Part shown: positions 53,733 to 62,553 of the stretch, piece by piece
Layout: every line of letters begins with the position of its first letter
Position numbering within the stretch: position 1 is the stretch's first letter
Translations under genes and position numbers: made by a program
Notes under the pieces: generated by a model
What the model was told of the DNA's origin: nothing
Seen by the model: the letters and a program-made list of their open reading frames with translations, nothing else
Database searches by the model: none
Assembly (NCBI RefSeq): GCF_022096995.1
Contig: NZ_JACXGQ010000007.1
Span: 124,001 to 188,000 of the forward strand
Source: Yoonia sp. I 8.24
GTDB lineage: Bacteria; Pseudomonadota; Alphaproteobacteria; Rhodobacterales; Rhodobacteraceae
Reading direction: 5' to 3'
DNA: 64,000 nucleotides

Positions 53733-54907
53733 CGGTACAGACAGTCAAATGCGGGTTTCTTCCCCTTGCCGACGCCGCTCCGCTGATCATCGCACGCGAG
53801 CTGAACTTCGCGCGTGACGAAGGTGTCGACCTGCAATTGGTCAAACAACCGTCTTGGGCCGCGCTACGTGACCTGCTGGCACTGGGGCAAATTGATGCCG
53901 CGCATATGCTGTCGCCGATGCCCATCGCGATGACATTGGGGCAAAGCGGGTTGCCAACCACGGTTGATGCACTGATGGTCCTATCGGTCAATGGCACCGT
54001 CATCGGCGTGTCCAATAGCCTCGCGCGCGATATGGAAAGCACCGGCTGGACCGCCGACTTCACCAACCCCGCCAAAGCCGCCACTGCATTATTTGCAACG
54101 GGCCGTACGCATATCAGGATCGGCACGCCTTTCCCGTTTTCGATGCACCGCATGCTGATCGAACATTGGCTATCCGCGCACCCATCGTTTCGCAGCAATC
54201 GCGTTGAGATCATCACTGTGCCGCCGCCGCGCATGGCAGCGGCCATGGCTGATGGCACGCTGGATATGTTTTGCGTCGGCGAGCCGTGGGGCACCGCTGC
54301 GGTACAGCAAGAGGTCGCGGAATTGATCCTGCCCGGGTCGGCAATCTGGCAATTTGCACCTGAAAAAGTACTGGGCGCGACACGCGCCTGGATTGACGCC
54401 AACCCCGACACCTGCCGCCGGATGATGCGTGCGATCTACAGAGCGACGCAATGGCTTGACCAGCCGCGCAACAAACCACTCGCCGTCGAAATTCTTGCCC
54501 GCAGCCAGCACATTGATTTGCCACACGAGGCAATCGACCCCGCGATATCGGGGCAAATTGTGCCGCGCAAAGGGGCCGCGCCGATCACCCCTGCGCATTT
54601 CTTGTTCTTCAACAACAATGCAGGCAACTTCCCTTGGCGCAGCCAAGCGGCGTGGATCAGCGAGCGCATAGCAGCTTGGTCCGGCCTGAATATTCAAGAT
54701 GCCGTACAGCGTGGGTCGGCAAGCTTTCGTAGCGATCTATTCCGCGCAAATCTGGAAACACTTGGCGTTGATATGCCCGGGGCCTCAGCGAAAATCGAAG
54801 GCGCATTGCGCGATCCGACGGCTGTGGCATCCACCAAAGGCCAAATGATTCTCGGTCCGGATGCATTTTTTGATGGCGCAATATTCGACTTTGATATGTC
54901 AGATTGA
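53729..54907 (+). CDS. nasS: NasS, nitrate/nitrite sensor of the NrtA-fold
   Basis: 392 residues, NrtA-like periplasmic-binding fold but without any signal peptide, so cytosolic, as expected for a NasS sensor. It starts MTVQTVKCGFLPLADAAPLI and has QPSWAALRDLLALGQIDAAHML, RIGTPFPFSMHRMLIEHWLS, VGEPWGTAAVQQEVAELI and AWIDANPDTCRRMMRAIYRA. Nitrate-binding residues of NrtA-type sites (Trp, His/Lys, Gly pocket) are present in style. It overlaps nasT by four bases and is followed by the 245-base nrt leader. Not a transporter subunit despite the fold. Confidence 0.91.
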   Translation: MTVQTVKCGFLPLADAAPLIIARELNFARDEGVDLQLVKQPSWAALRDLLALGQIDAAHMLSPMPIAMTLGQSGLPTTVDALMVLSVNGTVIGVSNSLARDMESTGWTADFTNPAKAATALFATGRTHIRIGTPFPFSMHRMLIEHWLSAHPSFRSNRVEIITVPPPRMAAAMADGTLDMFCVGEPWGTAAVQQEVAELILPGSAIWQFAPEKVLGATRAWIDANPDTCRRMMRAIYRATQWLDQPRNKPLAVEILARSQHIDLPHEAIDPAISGQIVPRKGAAPITPAHFLFFNNNAGNFPWRSQAAWISERIAAWSGLNIQDAVQRGSASFRSDLFRANLETLGVDMPGASAKIEGALRDPTAVASTKGQMILGPDAFFDGAIFDFDMSD

Positions 54908-54923
54908 CCAATAATTAAGCAAT

Positions 54924-54968
54924 TGCTGTATCGCAGCATATTTTCCAAATCCGGTGCTGCAACGCAGC
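54924..54968 (+). repeat. pair of near-identical dyads upstream of the nrt leader
   Basis: TGCTGTATCGCAGC (54924-54937) and TGCTGCAACGCAGC (54955-54968) match at 12 of 14 positions and lie 31 bases apart, about three helical turns. Each is itself a small inverted repeat (TGCTG-N5-CAGC). They resemble paired activator sites such as NtrC dyads (TGC-N9-GCA), but no clear sigma-54 promoter is visible. Alternatively they are RNA hairpins. Located 17 bases past the nasS stop. Confidence 0.45.
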
Positions 54969-55031
54969 TTGAACTCTGCGCGCTTCCAGTCATGACTATA
55001 TTTAACAAAGACAATGGCGTCTTTTCGAAAT

Positions 55032-55046
55032 CCCCATCGACCGGGG
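55032..55046 (+). promoter_or_regulatory. leader hairpin P1, candidate first ANTAR-binding hairpin
   Basis: CCCC (55032-55035) pairs with GGGG (55043-55046) around a seven-base loop ATCGACC, whose first and fourth bases are A and G as in ANTAR target loops. The usual loop is six bases; this one is seven unless an extra mismatched C-C pair closes it. It stands 11 bases before P2. Confidence 0.55.
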
Positions 55047-55057
55047 TTACACGACCT

Positions 55058-55071
55058 GAGCAAAGCCGCTC
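55058..55071 (+). promoter_or_regulatory. leader hairpin P2, candidate antiterminator
   Basis: GAGC (55058-55061) pairs with GCTC (55068-55071), extendable by a T-G pair, around the six-base loop AAAGCC. This has A at loop position 1 and G at position 4, the ANTAR recognition rule. Its loop and right arm are the left arm of the terminator at 55062-55120, so P2 and the terminator cannot coexist. Binding by NasT here would prevent termination. Confidence 0.68.
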
Positions 55072-55120
55072 GAAACTTCTGCGCACTCCTCCCTGCGCGC
55101 TGGTTTCGAGCGGCTTTTTT
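55062..55120 (+). terminator. leader attenuator before nrtA
   Basis: A perfect 15-bp stem (55062-55076 with 55103-55117), enclosing a second inner stem (GCGCA/TGCGC), ends in six T residues at 55115-55120. It is only 33 bases before the nrtA start and after no complete gene of its own transcript, so it acts as an attenuator. Its left arm overlaps hairpin P2. Confidence 0.88.
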
Positions 55121-55152
55121 CGTTTTTGACCATGACCTATAAGGACAGCAAC

Positions 55153-56523
55153 ATGCTAAAAACCCTTCCATTTGCGCTGACGACCAGCGTTCTTTTGAGC
55201 ACAACGGCGATGGCGCAATCGCTCGACCTCGAAAAAGAGGACCTGACATTTGGCTTTATTAAGCTGACAGATATGGCGCCGTTGGCCGTGGCCTATGAAA
55301 ACGGGTATTTCGAAGATGAAGGCCTGTTCGTGACGCTCGAAGCGCAAGCGAACTGGAAAGTGCTGCTGGATGGCGTCATCGACGGCCAGCTTGACGGCGC
55401 GCACATGCTGGCAGGTCAGCCACTGGCAGCGACAATCGGTTACGGCACCGAAGCCCACATCATCACGCCATTCTCTATGGACTTGAACGGCAACGGTATC
55501 ACCGTTTCCAACGAAGTTTGGGAGCAGATGAAACCGAACGTCCCACTGATGGAAGACGGTCGTCCGCAGCACCCAATCAGCGCTGCCGCAATGGCCCCTG
55601 TTGTCGAAGACTACAAAGACCAAGGTATCCCATTCAACATGGGTATGGTTTTCCCTGTATCCACGCATAACTACGAATTGCGTTACTGGCTTGCCGCAGG
55701 CGGCCTAGAGCCGGGTTACTATTCACCCGATGACATTAGCGGTCAAATTGGTGCTGACGTTCTGCTTTCTGTGACCCCTCCTCCGCAGATGCCAGCCACA
55801 TTGGAAGCGGGCACAATCTTTGGATATTGCGTGGGTGAACCATGGAACCAAGCGGCCGTGTTCAAAGGCATTGGTGTTCCGGTCATCACGGACTACGAAC
55901 TTTGGCGCAACAACCCCGAGAAAGTTTTCGGGATCTCTGCTGAATTCGCCGAAGAAAACCCAAACACCACCATCGCATTGACCAAAGCGCTGATCCGCGC
56001 GGCGATATGGCTGGATGAAAACGACAACGCCAACCGCGAAGAAGCCGTGGAGATTTTGGCGCGTTCTGAATATGTGGGTGCGGATGCCGAAGTCATCGCC
56101 AACTCTATGACGGGTACGTTCGAATACGAAAAAGGTGACATTCGCGAAGTCCCCGATTTTAACGTGTTCTTCCGCTACAACGCGACCTACCCGTTCTATT
56201 CAGATGCGATCTGGTACCTGACACAGATGCGCCGTTGGGGTCAAATTGCAGAACCACAGACTGATGAGTGGTTCTTTGAAACAGCCGAAAGCGTTTACCG
56301 TCCGGACATCTATCTTGAAGCCGCACGTATGCTGGTCGACGAAGGCATGGCAAACGAGGCCGATTTCCCATGGGACAGCGATGGCTTTAAGGCCCCGACC
56401 CCTGCCGAAGATATCATCGATGGTATCCCTTACGACGGTCGCACACCAAACGCATATCTGGACAGCCTGCCAATCGGCCTGAAAGGCAGCCAAATCATCG
56501 TGGATAGCGAAATCCAAGAGTAA
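55153..56523 (+). CDS. nrtA: nitrate ABC transporter substrate-binding protein
   Basis: 456 residues. Sec signal [22 protein letters not shown], then the NrtA fold: [84 protein letters not shown] and [15 protein letters not shown]. It binds nitrate or nitrite in the periplasm. An earlier in-frame ATG (55126) is not used: AAGGA lies seven bases before ATG 55153, which gives a clean signal peptide. It follows the attenuator. First of the operon nrtA-nrtB-nrtCD-globin-nirB-nirD-nasA. Confidence 0.92.
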   Translation: MLKTLPFALTTSVLLSTTAMAQSLDLEKEDLTFGFIKLTDMAPLAVAYENGYFEDEGLFVTLEAQANWKVLLDGVIDGQLDGAHMLAGQPLAATIGYGTEAHIITPFSMDLNGNGITVSNEVWEQMKPNVPLMEDGRPQHPISAAAMAPVVEDYKDQGIPFNMGMVFPVSTHNYELRYWLAAGGLEPGYYSPDDISGQIGADVLLSVTPPPQMPATLEAGTIFGYCVGEPWNQAAVFKGIGVPVITDYELWRNNPEKVFGISAEFAEENPNTTIALTKALIRAAIWLDENDNANREEAVEILARSEYVGADAEVIANSMTGTFEYEKGDIREVPDFNVFFRYNATYPFYSDAIWYLTQMRRWGQIAEPQTDEWFFETAESVYRPDIYLEAARMLVDEGMANEADFPWDSDGFKAPTPAEDIIDGIPYDGRTPNAYLDSLPIGLKGSQIIVDSEIQE

Positions 56524-56592
56524 TTGAACACGTCTGGCCCCACGCGGGGCCAGACACCATCGTGCCCTTACAGACCACAGGACAACAGCATC

Positions 56593-57666
56593 ATGACCGC
56601 AATCGACCCGACCGAACTAAACGCCGAAGCACGCCGCGCCCGGCTGTTTACGCGGATCAACAAGGCAGACGCATGGTTCCAAGTTCTGGGCCTGTCATGG
56701 ATGACCCCTATTCTTAAGGCAATTGCAGGCGACAACCCGCGCGCGCAAATGTCTGAAATTTGGCGCTTGCTCGGCGTGCCAATCCTTGCGATTGGTGTTT
56801 TCTTGATCGCTTGGGGCACCTTGGCCCCCAAAGTACAAACCTCGCTTGGTGCGATCCCCGGCCCTGCCCAAGTTTGGGAACAAGTCGGTAATCTACATGC
56901 TGATGCAATCCGCGAAGGCGAAAAAGAGGTCGCCTTTTACGAACGTCAAGACGCACGCAACGCCGAACATGTTGCCAACGGCGATTTGGACAAGGTGCGT
57001 GATCGCCCTTACACAGGTAAGCCAACATATTACGATCAAATCTGGACGTCGATCAAAACGGTGTTCTTTGGGTTCTTGATCGCCTCGTTCTTTGCCATTC
57101 CATTAGGAATCATGGCGGGCCTGAGCCCCACGGCAAACGCGGCCATCAACCCGATGATCCAAATTTTCAAACCCGTCTCACCACTTGCTTGGCTGCCAAT
57201 CGTAACCATGGTTGTGTCAGCCGTTTACGCGACCAACGACGGCATGTTCTCCAAATCATTCTTGGTGTCCGCGATTACGGTGACCCTTTGTTCGCTTTGG
57301 CCAACCCTGATCAACACGGCGCTGGGTGTTGCAAGCATCGATAAAGATCTCGTTTCTGTGTCCAAAGTTCTGAAAATGAACACATATACCAAAATCACCA
57401 AACTGGTGTTGCCATCGGCGCTGCCACTGATCTTTACCGGTCTTCGCTTGTCGCTGGGTGTGGGCTGGATGGTGCTGATCGCCGCGGAAATGCTGGCGCA
57501 GAACCCCGGGCTTGGCAAATTCGTTTGGGATGAATTCCAAAACGGGTCCTCACAATCGCTGGCTAAAATCATGGTTGCGGTTCTGACCATCGGGATCATC
57601 GGCTTTATGCTCGACCGGGTGATGTATGCCCTGCAATCCATGTTCACATTCACAGAGCAGCGGTAA
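56593..57666 (+). CDS. nrtB: nitrate ABC transporter permease
   Basis: 357 residues with about seven spans. The N-terminal 60 residues are cytosolic (INKADAWFQVLGLSWM). A large loop at about 110-150 (rich in Glu/Lys/Arg) precedes the core. The permease contact loop is SKVLKMNTYTKITKLVLPSALPLI, and the substrate end is LAEMLAQNPGLGKFVWDEFQN-like EMLAQNPGLGKFVWDEF. ATG 56593 is preferred since upstream residues do not resemble the family. Long N-terminus compared with ordinary 270-residue permeases. 69 bases after nrtA. Confidence 0.92.
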   Translation: MTAIDPTELNAEARRARLFTRINKADAWFQVLGLSWMTPILKAIAGDNPRAQMSEIWRLLGVPILAIGVFLIAWGTLAPKVQTSLGAIPGPAQVWEQVGNLHADAIREGEKEVAFYERQDARNAEHVANGDLDKVRDRPYTGKPTYYDQIWTSIKTVFFGFLIASFFAIPLGIMAGLSPTANAAINPMIQIFKPVSPLAWLPIVTMVVSAVYATNDGMFSKSFLVSAITVTLCSLWPTLINTALGVASIDKDLVSVSKVLKMNTYTKITKLVLPSALPLIFTGLRLSLGVGWMVLIAAEMLAQNPGLGKFVWDEFQNGSSQSLAKIMVAVLTIGIIGFMLDRVMYALQSMFTFTEQR

Positions 57667-57670
57667 CATC

Positions 57671-59347
57671 ATGAGCATTCTCAAACTCGAAAACGTCACC
57701 AAAAGCTATGGCGAAGGCCTGCACAAGGCGGACGTGTTGAAAAACATCAACCTTGAAGTCAAAGAGGGCGAGTTCCTTGTTCTCCTTGGCTTCTCGGGTA
57801 CTGGCAAAACAACATTGATCAACCTTTTGGCCGGCTTGGAAAAGCCGTCATCAGGCAAGGTCACGTTTAAGGATGCGGAAATCACTGGCCCCGGCCCTGA
57901 ACGCGGTGTGATTTTCCAAAACTATTCACTGATGCCGTGGCTCACGGTCGCAGGCAATGTGCAACTGGCGCTGGATAGCGTGTTCCCGCACATGCCAAAG
58001 GCCGAAAAAGCCGAAAAAGTCGCCCATTTCGTGAAAATGGTTGGTCTCGGCCATGCCATGACGCGCCGCCCGGCGGAACTGTCCGGCGGGATGCGTCAAC
58101 GGGTCAACGTGGCCCGCGCATTGGCGATGAACCCCGAAGTCTTGCTGCTGGATGAGCCGCTTTCAGCGTTGGACGCCCTCACGCGTGCCAATCTGGCCGA
58201 TGAAATCGAACACATCTGGGAAGCCGACAAAAAGACCTGTGTTCTAATCACCAATGACGTGGACGAGGCCATTATTCTGGCTGACCGTATCATCGCGTTG
58301 AACCCAGATGGCACGCTTGGTGATGAATTCAGTGTCGACATTCCCCGTCCACGCGACCGGACGGAAATGAACAACCACGACGGCTTCAAAACCCTGCGTG
58401 CGGATGTCACCAAATATCTGATGGACAAGGGCATCGCATCCAAGGTCGAAGGCACACGCCTATTGCCCGATGTGACCCCAATTCACGGGCTGCCAGCCGC
58501 TGTCGCCAAAGCCCAAGAAACTGCGCGCGACGAAGGGTTTTTGACCTTCTCAGGTCTGCACAAAGTTTACCCGACCCCCAAAGGGCCATTGACGGTCGTC
58601 GAAGACTTTAACCTTAAGGTCAACAAGGGCGAATTTATCAGTCTCATCGGACATTCGGGCTGCGGCAAATCAACCGTGCTGACAATGGCAGCGGGGCTGA
58701 ACCCGATCTCAAAGGGGGCAATCCGCCTTGACGGGTGGGATGTACAAGGCGCCGATCCCGAACGTGCGGTAGTGTTCCAATCGCCCAACTTGTTCCCATG
58801 GCTCTCTGCCAAAGAAAATGTCGCGATTGGGGTCGATAAGGTTTACCCCAAAGCATCCCAAGCAGAACGCCAAGATGTAATCGAGTATTATCTCGAACGC
58901 GTTGGCCTTGCCGACAGCATGGATAAATCAGCCGCCAGTATGTCTAACGGCATGAAGCAGCGGGTTGGCATCGCACGTGCCTTTGCGCTTTCACCCAAAT
59001 TGCTGCTGCTGGATGAGCCGTTCGGCATGCTCGACAGCCTCACACGCTGGGAACTGCAAGAGGTCCTGATGGAGGTCTGGTCACGCACCAAAGTGACCGC
59101 GATCTGTGTGACCCATGATGTCGACGAGGCGATCTTGCTGGCCGATCGCGTGGTCATGATGACCAACGGGCCACAGGCCACCATCGGCAAAATCACGGAT
59201 GTGAACCTCCCGCGCCCGCGCACGCGCAAGGCACTGTTGCAGCACCCAGATTACTACAACTACCGCCAAGAGGTCTTGGATTTCCTCGAAGAATACGAAC
59301 ACGGGGCCAAGCCAAAACCAAAGCCACAATCGATAGCAGCGGAGTAA
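57671..59347 (+). CDS. nitrate ABC transporter, fused double ATPase
   Basis: 558 residues with two complete ABC ATPase domains in one chain. Domain 1 (about 1-240): GFSGTGKTTLINLL, LSGGMRQRVNVARAL, LLLDEPLSALDALT. Domain 2 (about 285-530): GHSGCGKSTVLTMA, MSNGMKQRVGIARAF, LLLDEPFGMLDSLT. The linker has VEGTRLLPDVTPIHGLPAAV. In cyanobacteria NrtC carries an ATPase plus NrtA-like domain and NrtD a separate ATPase; here both nucleotide sites are fused, without the sensor domain. One polypeptide can therefore serve an NrtB dimer. A short gap to nrtB (5 bases). The signature of domain 2 has N in place of the second G (MSNGM). Confidence 0.9.
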   Translation: MSILKLENVTKSYGEGLHKADVLKNINLEVKEGEFLVLLGFSGTGKTTLINLLAGLEKPSSGKVTFKDAEITGPGPERGVIFQNYSLMPWLTVAGNVQLALDSVFPHMPKAEKAEKVAHFVKMVGLGHAMTRRPAELSGGMRQRVNVARALAMNPEVLLLDEPLSALDALTRANLADEIEHIWEADKKTCVLITNDVDEAIILADRIIALNPDGTLGDEFSVDIPRPRDRTEMNNHDGFKTLRADVTKYLMDKGIASKVEGTRLLPDVTPIHGLPAAVAKAQETARDEGFLTFSGLHKVYPTPKGPLTVVEDFNLKVNKGEFISLIGHSGCGKSTVLTMAAGLNPISKGAIRLDGWDVQGADPERAVVFQSPNLFPWLSAKENVAIGVDKVYPKASQAERQDVIEYYLERVGLADSMDKSAASMSNGMKQRVGIARAFALSPKLLLLDEPFGMLDSLTRWELQEVLMEVWSRTKVTAICVTHDVDEAILLADRVVMMTNGPQATIGKITDVNLPRPRTRKALLQHPDYYNYRQEVLDFLEEYEHGAKPKPKPQSIAAE

Positions 59348-59350
59348 GCC

Positions 59351-59770
59351 ATGAACGAGAGCCAGATCACACTTGTCCAGAATAGTTTTGCAAAGGTTGT
59401 TCCAATCAAAGACGCCGCCGCAGATATTTTTTACACTCGCTTGTTCGAAGTCGCACCGCAAGTCCGCCCAATGTTCAAAGGCGATATTGCAGAGCAAGGT
59501 TCAAAGCTGATGGCAATGATGGGCACGGTCGTGAACGGGCTGCGCGATCTGGATAAAATCATCCCTGTTGCCGAGGCCTTGGCCGTGAAGCACATCGATT
59601 ACGGCGTCAAAGCCGAACATTACGACACCGTGGGGGCATCGTTGCTTTACACACTCAACGCTGGGCTAGGAGACGACTTCACCGCCGAAGTCGAAGAGGC
59701 TTGGACAGCAGCATATACCACGCTTGCGGGCGTGATGGTCAATGCAGCGTATAAACCCGCTGCGGAGTAG
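59351..59770 (+). CDS. single-domain globin of the nitrate operon
   Basis: 139 residues, myoglobin/flavohemoglobin-type globin without a reductase domain. Proximal His is in ALAVKHIDYGVKAEHY, B10-type Tyr in DIFYTRLFEVAP and a Gln at the E7 region (AEQGSKLM). This Tyr/Gln set is that of NO-dioxygenating flavohemoglobins. It starts 4 bases after the ATPase gene and ends 3 bases before nirB. A related stand-alone globin in the Bradyrhizobium nitrate cluster (Bjgb) scavenges NO. Likely role: protection from NO made by nitrite reduction. Reductant unknown. Confidence 0.86.
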   Translation: MNESQITLVQNSFAKVVPIKDAAADIFYTRLFEVAPQVRPMFKGDIAEQGSKLMAMMGTVVNGLRDLDKIIPVAEALAVKHIDYGVKAEHYDTVGASLLYTLNAGLGDDFTAEVEEAWTAAYTTLAGVMVNAAYKPAAE

Positions 59771-59773
59771 AAA

Positions 59774-62218
59774 ATGACACAAAAAATCATCATCATCGGT
59801 GCGGGCATGGCCACAGGCCGCGCACTTGAACAACTGATCGAGACTGATCCAGATGCCTATGACGTGACCCTGTTCAACGCAGAGCCGCGCGGCAACTATA
59901 ACCGCATCATGCTGTCCCCCGTTCTGTCGGGCGATAAGACTTACGCCGAAATCGTCACCCACTCTGCCGAATGGTATGAGGAAAACGGCGTCACCTGCCG
60001 CTTTGGCGAACGCGTCGCAAGTGTTGACCGCGCCCGCAAGGTTGTCGTCGCCGAAAACGGTGATGAATTGCCCTATGACAAGCTGATGTTTGGTACCGGG
60101 TCAAACCCTTTCATCATCCCGATGCCGGGTCATGATCTGGACGGCGTGATTGCCTACCGCGATCTTGAAGACACAGAACTGATGATGTCGATGGATGACA
60201 GCAACAAGGTTGTCGTCATCGGTGGTGGCCTGCTGGGGCTGGAAGCCGCCGCAGGTATGGCGGCGCGCGGTGTTGATGTCACGGTCGTGCATATCATGGG
60301 ACATCTCATGGAACGCCAATTGGACGAAGCCGCCGGGTATCTTTTGCGCAAGGCGCTTGTCGATAAAGGCATCACAGTCCGCTGTCAGGCGAATTCTAAG
60401 CAAATCCTTGGCGAAAATGGCAAGGTGCGCGCCTTGCAATTGGATGACGGGACTGAACTGCCATGTGACCTGCTGGTCATGGCCGTTGGGATCCGCCCCA
60501 ATGTCAAGCTTGCCCAAGACATCGGGTTAGCCGTTGGCAAAGGCATCCATGTTGACGACCAAATGCTGACGTCTGACCCTGATATTTTGGCGGTTGGCGA
60601 ATGTGTCGAACATGATGGCGCGATCTTTGGGCTCGTCGCCCCGCTTTATGACCAAGCCAAAGTTGCGGCTAAGACATTGCTCGATGAACCCGCGACATTT
60701 GTGCAAAAGGAAATTTCGACCAAGCTAAAGGTCACAGGCTGTGATCTGTTCAGCGCAGGCGATTTTGCCGAAGGCGAAGACCGCGAAGACATCGTATTCC
60801 GTGACCCTGCGCGCGGTGTTTATCGCCGCCTTGTGCTTCAGGACAACAAGATCATCGGCGCGGTGATGTACGGCGATACCGCCGATAGCAACTGGTTCTT
60901 TGGCATGATCAAAGACGGCACAGATATTGCCGAAATGCGCGAAACGCTGATCTTTGGCCCAGCATACCAAGGGGGAACCCCCATGGACCCGTTAGCAGCC
61001 GTTGCAGCCTTACCGGATGACGCAGAAATCTGTGGCTGCAACGGCATTTCCAAAGGTCAAATCGTTGCGGCGATCAACGCCGGCGCAGATACGCTTGACG
61101 CGGTAAAAGCCACCTCAAAGGCAGGATCATCCTGCGGGTCATGCGTGGGCCTAGTGACCCAAGTCTTGGGGATCACGCTGGGCGACGATTTCAAAATGCC
61201 TGAAAAGGAAACCGTCTGTAAGTGTACGGATTTGTCACACGACGACGTCCGCAAATTGATTGTCGCCAAAAGCCTAAAATCCATCCCGCAAGTGATGCAA
61301 GAGTTGGACTGGAATTCCCCCGGCGGTTGCCACGTGTGCCGCCCAGCGCTCAACTATTATCTTGTCTGTGCGTGGCCCGGAGAAGAAGTCGACGACGGCA
61401 AATCACGCTTCATCAACGAGCGCGTGCACGCCAATATCCAAAAAGACGGCACATATTCCGTGGTCCCACGGATGCTTGGCGGGATCACAACGCCAGATGA
61501 GCTGCGTGCGATCGCCGATGCTGCCGATAAATTCAACGTCCCCACCGTCAAAGTCACAGGTGGGCAACGGATCGACTTGCTCGGCATCAAAAAAGAAGAC
61601 CTGCCCGCAATTTGGTACGATCTGGGCGAAGCTGGCATGATATCTGGTCAAGCTTACGCCAAAGGGCTGCGCACAGTGAAAACCTGTGTCGGCAGCGATC
61701 ACTGTCGCTTTGGCACGCAAGATTCAACAGGTCTTGGGATCAAGATCGAATCTGAGATGTGGGGCGCTTGGTCGCCGCATAAATTTAAGCTGGCTGTGTC
61801 TGGGTGCCCGCGCAATTGCGCAGAAAGCACCTGCAAGGACCTTGGGATCATCTGCGTCGACAGCGGCTATCAGATCCTTGTCGGCGGGGCCGCAGGGCTT
61901 GACCTGCTGGAGGCCGAATTGCTGGTCACTGTCGCGACTGAACAAGAGGCAATCGATGTGTCTTGTGCATTCTACCAGCTTTACCGTGAAGGCGCACAAT
62001 ACCTGCACCGCCCCTATAAATGGATCGCCAAAGTGGGGCTGGACTGGGTCAAAGAACAGGTGGTGGAAGACCTCGAAAATCGTGCGGCATTGGCCGAACG
62101 GTTCCGCTATTCGCAAAAATTCTATCAAGTCGACCCATGGGCAGAACGCGCACGCAAAGGCGTGGATTCGCATGAATTCACCCCGCTTGCTGACTTTACA
62201 AAGGTAGCTGCAGAATGA
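59774..62218 (+). CDS. nirB: nitrite reductase [NAD(P)H], large subunit
   Basis: 814 residues. Order: FAD/NAD-binding pyridine nucleotide reductase domain (1-300, IIIGAGMATGRALEQLIE and IGGGLLGLEAAAGMAARG). Next a BFD-like [2Fe-2S] region with CGCNGISKGQIV and SCGSCVG (about 415-460) and a second Cys set CKCTDLSHDDVRK ... CHVCRPAL. The siroheme/[4Fe-4S] nitrite reductase domain follows (TCVGSDHCRFGTQDS and VSGCPRNCAESTCKDLG). It reduces nitrite to ammonium with six electrons. Ends in an ATGA overlap with nirD. Full length. Confidence 0.95.
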   Translation: MTQKIIIIGAGMATGRALEQLIETDPDAYDVTLFNAEPRGNYNRIMLSPVLSGDKTYAEIVTHSAEWYEENGVTCRFGERVASVDRARKVVVAENGDELPYDKLMFGTGSNPFIIPMPGHDLDGVIAYRDLEDTELMMSMDDSNKVVVIGGGLLGLEAAAGMAARGVDVTVVHIMGHLMERQLDEAAGYLLRKALVDKGITVRCQANSKQILGENGKVRALQLDDGTELPCDLLVMAVGIRPNVKLAQDIGLAVGKGIHVDDQMLTSDPDILAVGECVEHDGAIFGLVAPLYDQAKVAAKTLLDEPATFVQKEISTKLKVTGCDLFSAGDFAEGEDREDIVFRDPARGVYRRLVLQDNKIIGAVMYGDTADSNWFFGMIKDGTDIAEMRETLIFGPAYQGGTPMDPLAAVAALPDDAEICGCNGISKGQIVAAINAGADTLDAVKATSKAGSSCGSCVGLVTQVLGITLGDDFKMPEKETVCKCTDLSHDDVRKLIVAKSLKSIPQVMQELDWNSPGGCHVCRPALNYYLVCAWPGEEVDDGKSRFINERVHANIQKDGTYSVVPRMLGGITTPDELRAIADAADKFNVPTVKVTGGQRIDLLGIKKEDLPAIWYDLGEAGMISGQAYAKGLRTVKTCVGSDHCRFGTQDSTGLGIKIESEMWGAWSPHKFKLAVSGCPRNCAESTCKDLGIICVDSGYQILVGGAAGLDLLEAELLVTVATEQEAIDVSCAFYQLYREGAQYLHRPYKWIAKVGLDWVKEQVVEDLENRAALAERFRYSQKFYQVDPWAERARKGVDSHEFTPLADFTKVAAE

Positions 62219-62553
62219 CGGATTTCATTGATATCGGAAGCATCACGGACATTCCCGTACAAGGCGCGCGTCTTGTACGGACCGCGCAGGGCGACATCGC
62301 GATTTTCCGCACCGCGTCTGGGAATTACTATGCGGTTGACGACTATCTTGAAGACAAAGCGGGCCCATTGTCCAACGGCATTCAACACGGTGAAATGGTC
62401 ACCGACCCAATGCGCAACTGGGTGTTTGATCTGGCAACAGGCGAAGCACAAGGTGCCGACGAAGGCCGCGTGACCACTTATGTTCTTAAGATCGAAGATG
62501 GACGCATTTTGCTGTCCAACGCCGCAATCGCAAATCAAGTGGCCGCAGAATGA
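62215..62553 (+). CDS. nirD: nitrite reductase, small subunit
   Basis: 112 residues with a Rieske-like fold by position and pattern (YYAVDDYLEDKAGPLSNGIQ and VFDLATGEAQGADEGRVTTYVL). No Cys or paired His is present, so it binds no [2Fe-2S] cluster, as in other NirD proteins. Overlaps nirB and nasA by four bases each, so the three are tightly coupled. Needed for full NirB activity in known systems. Confidence 0.93.
   Translation: MTDFIDIGSITDIPVQGARLVRTAQGDIAIFRTASGNYYAVDDYLEDKAGPLSNGIQHGEMVTDPMRNWVFDLATGEAQGADEGRVTTYVLKIEDGRILLSNAAIANQVAAE

Noticed and set aside
53729..54907. NasS as a second nitrate transporter binding protein
   Set aside because: It has no signal peptide and is fused by overlap to nasT, the arrangement of the cytosolic sensor.
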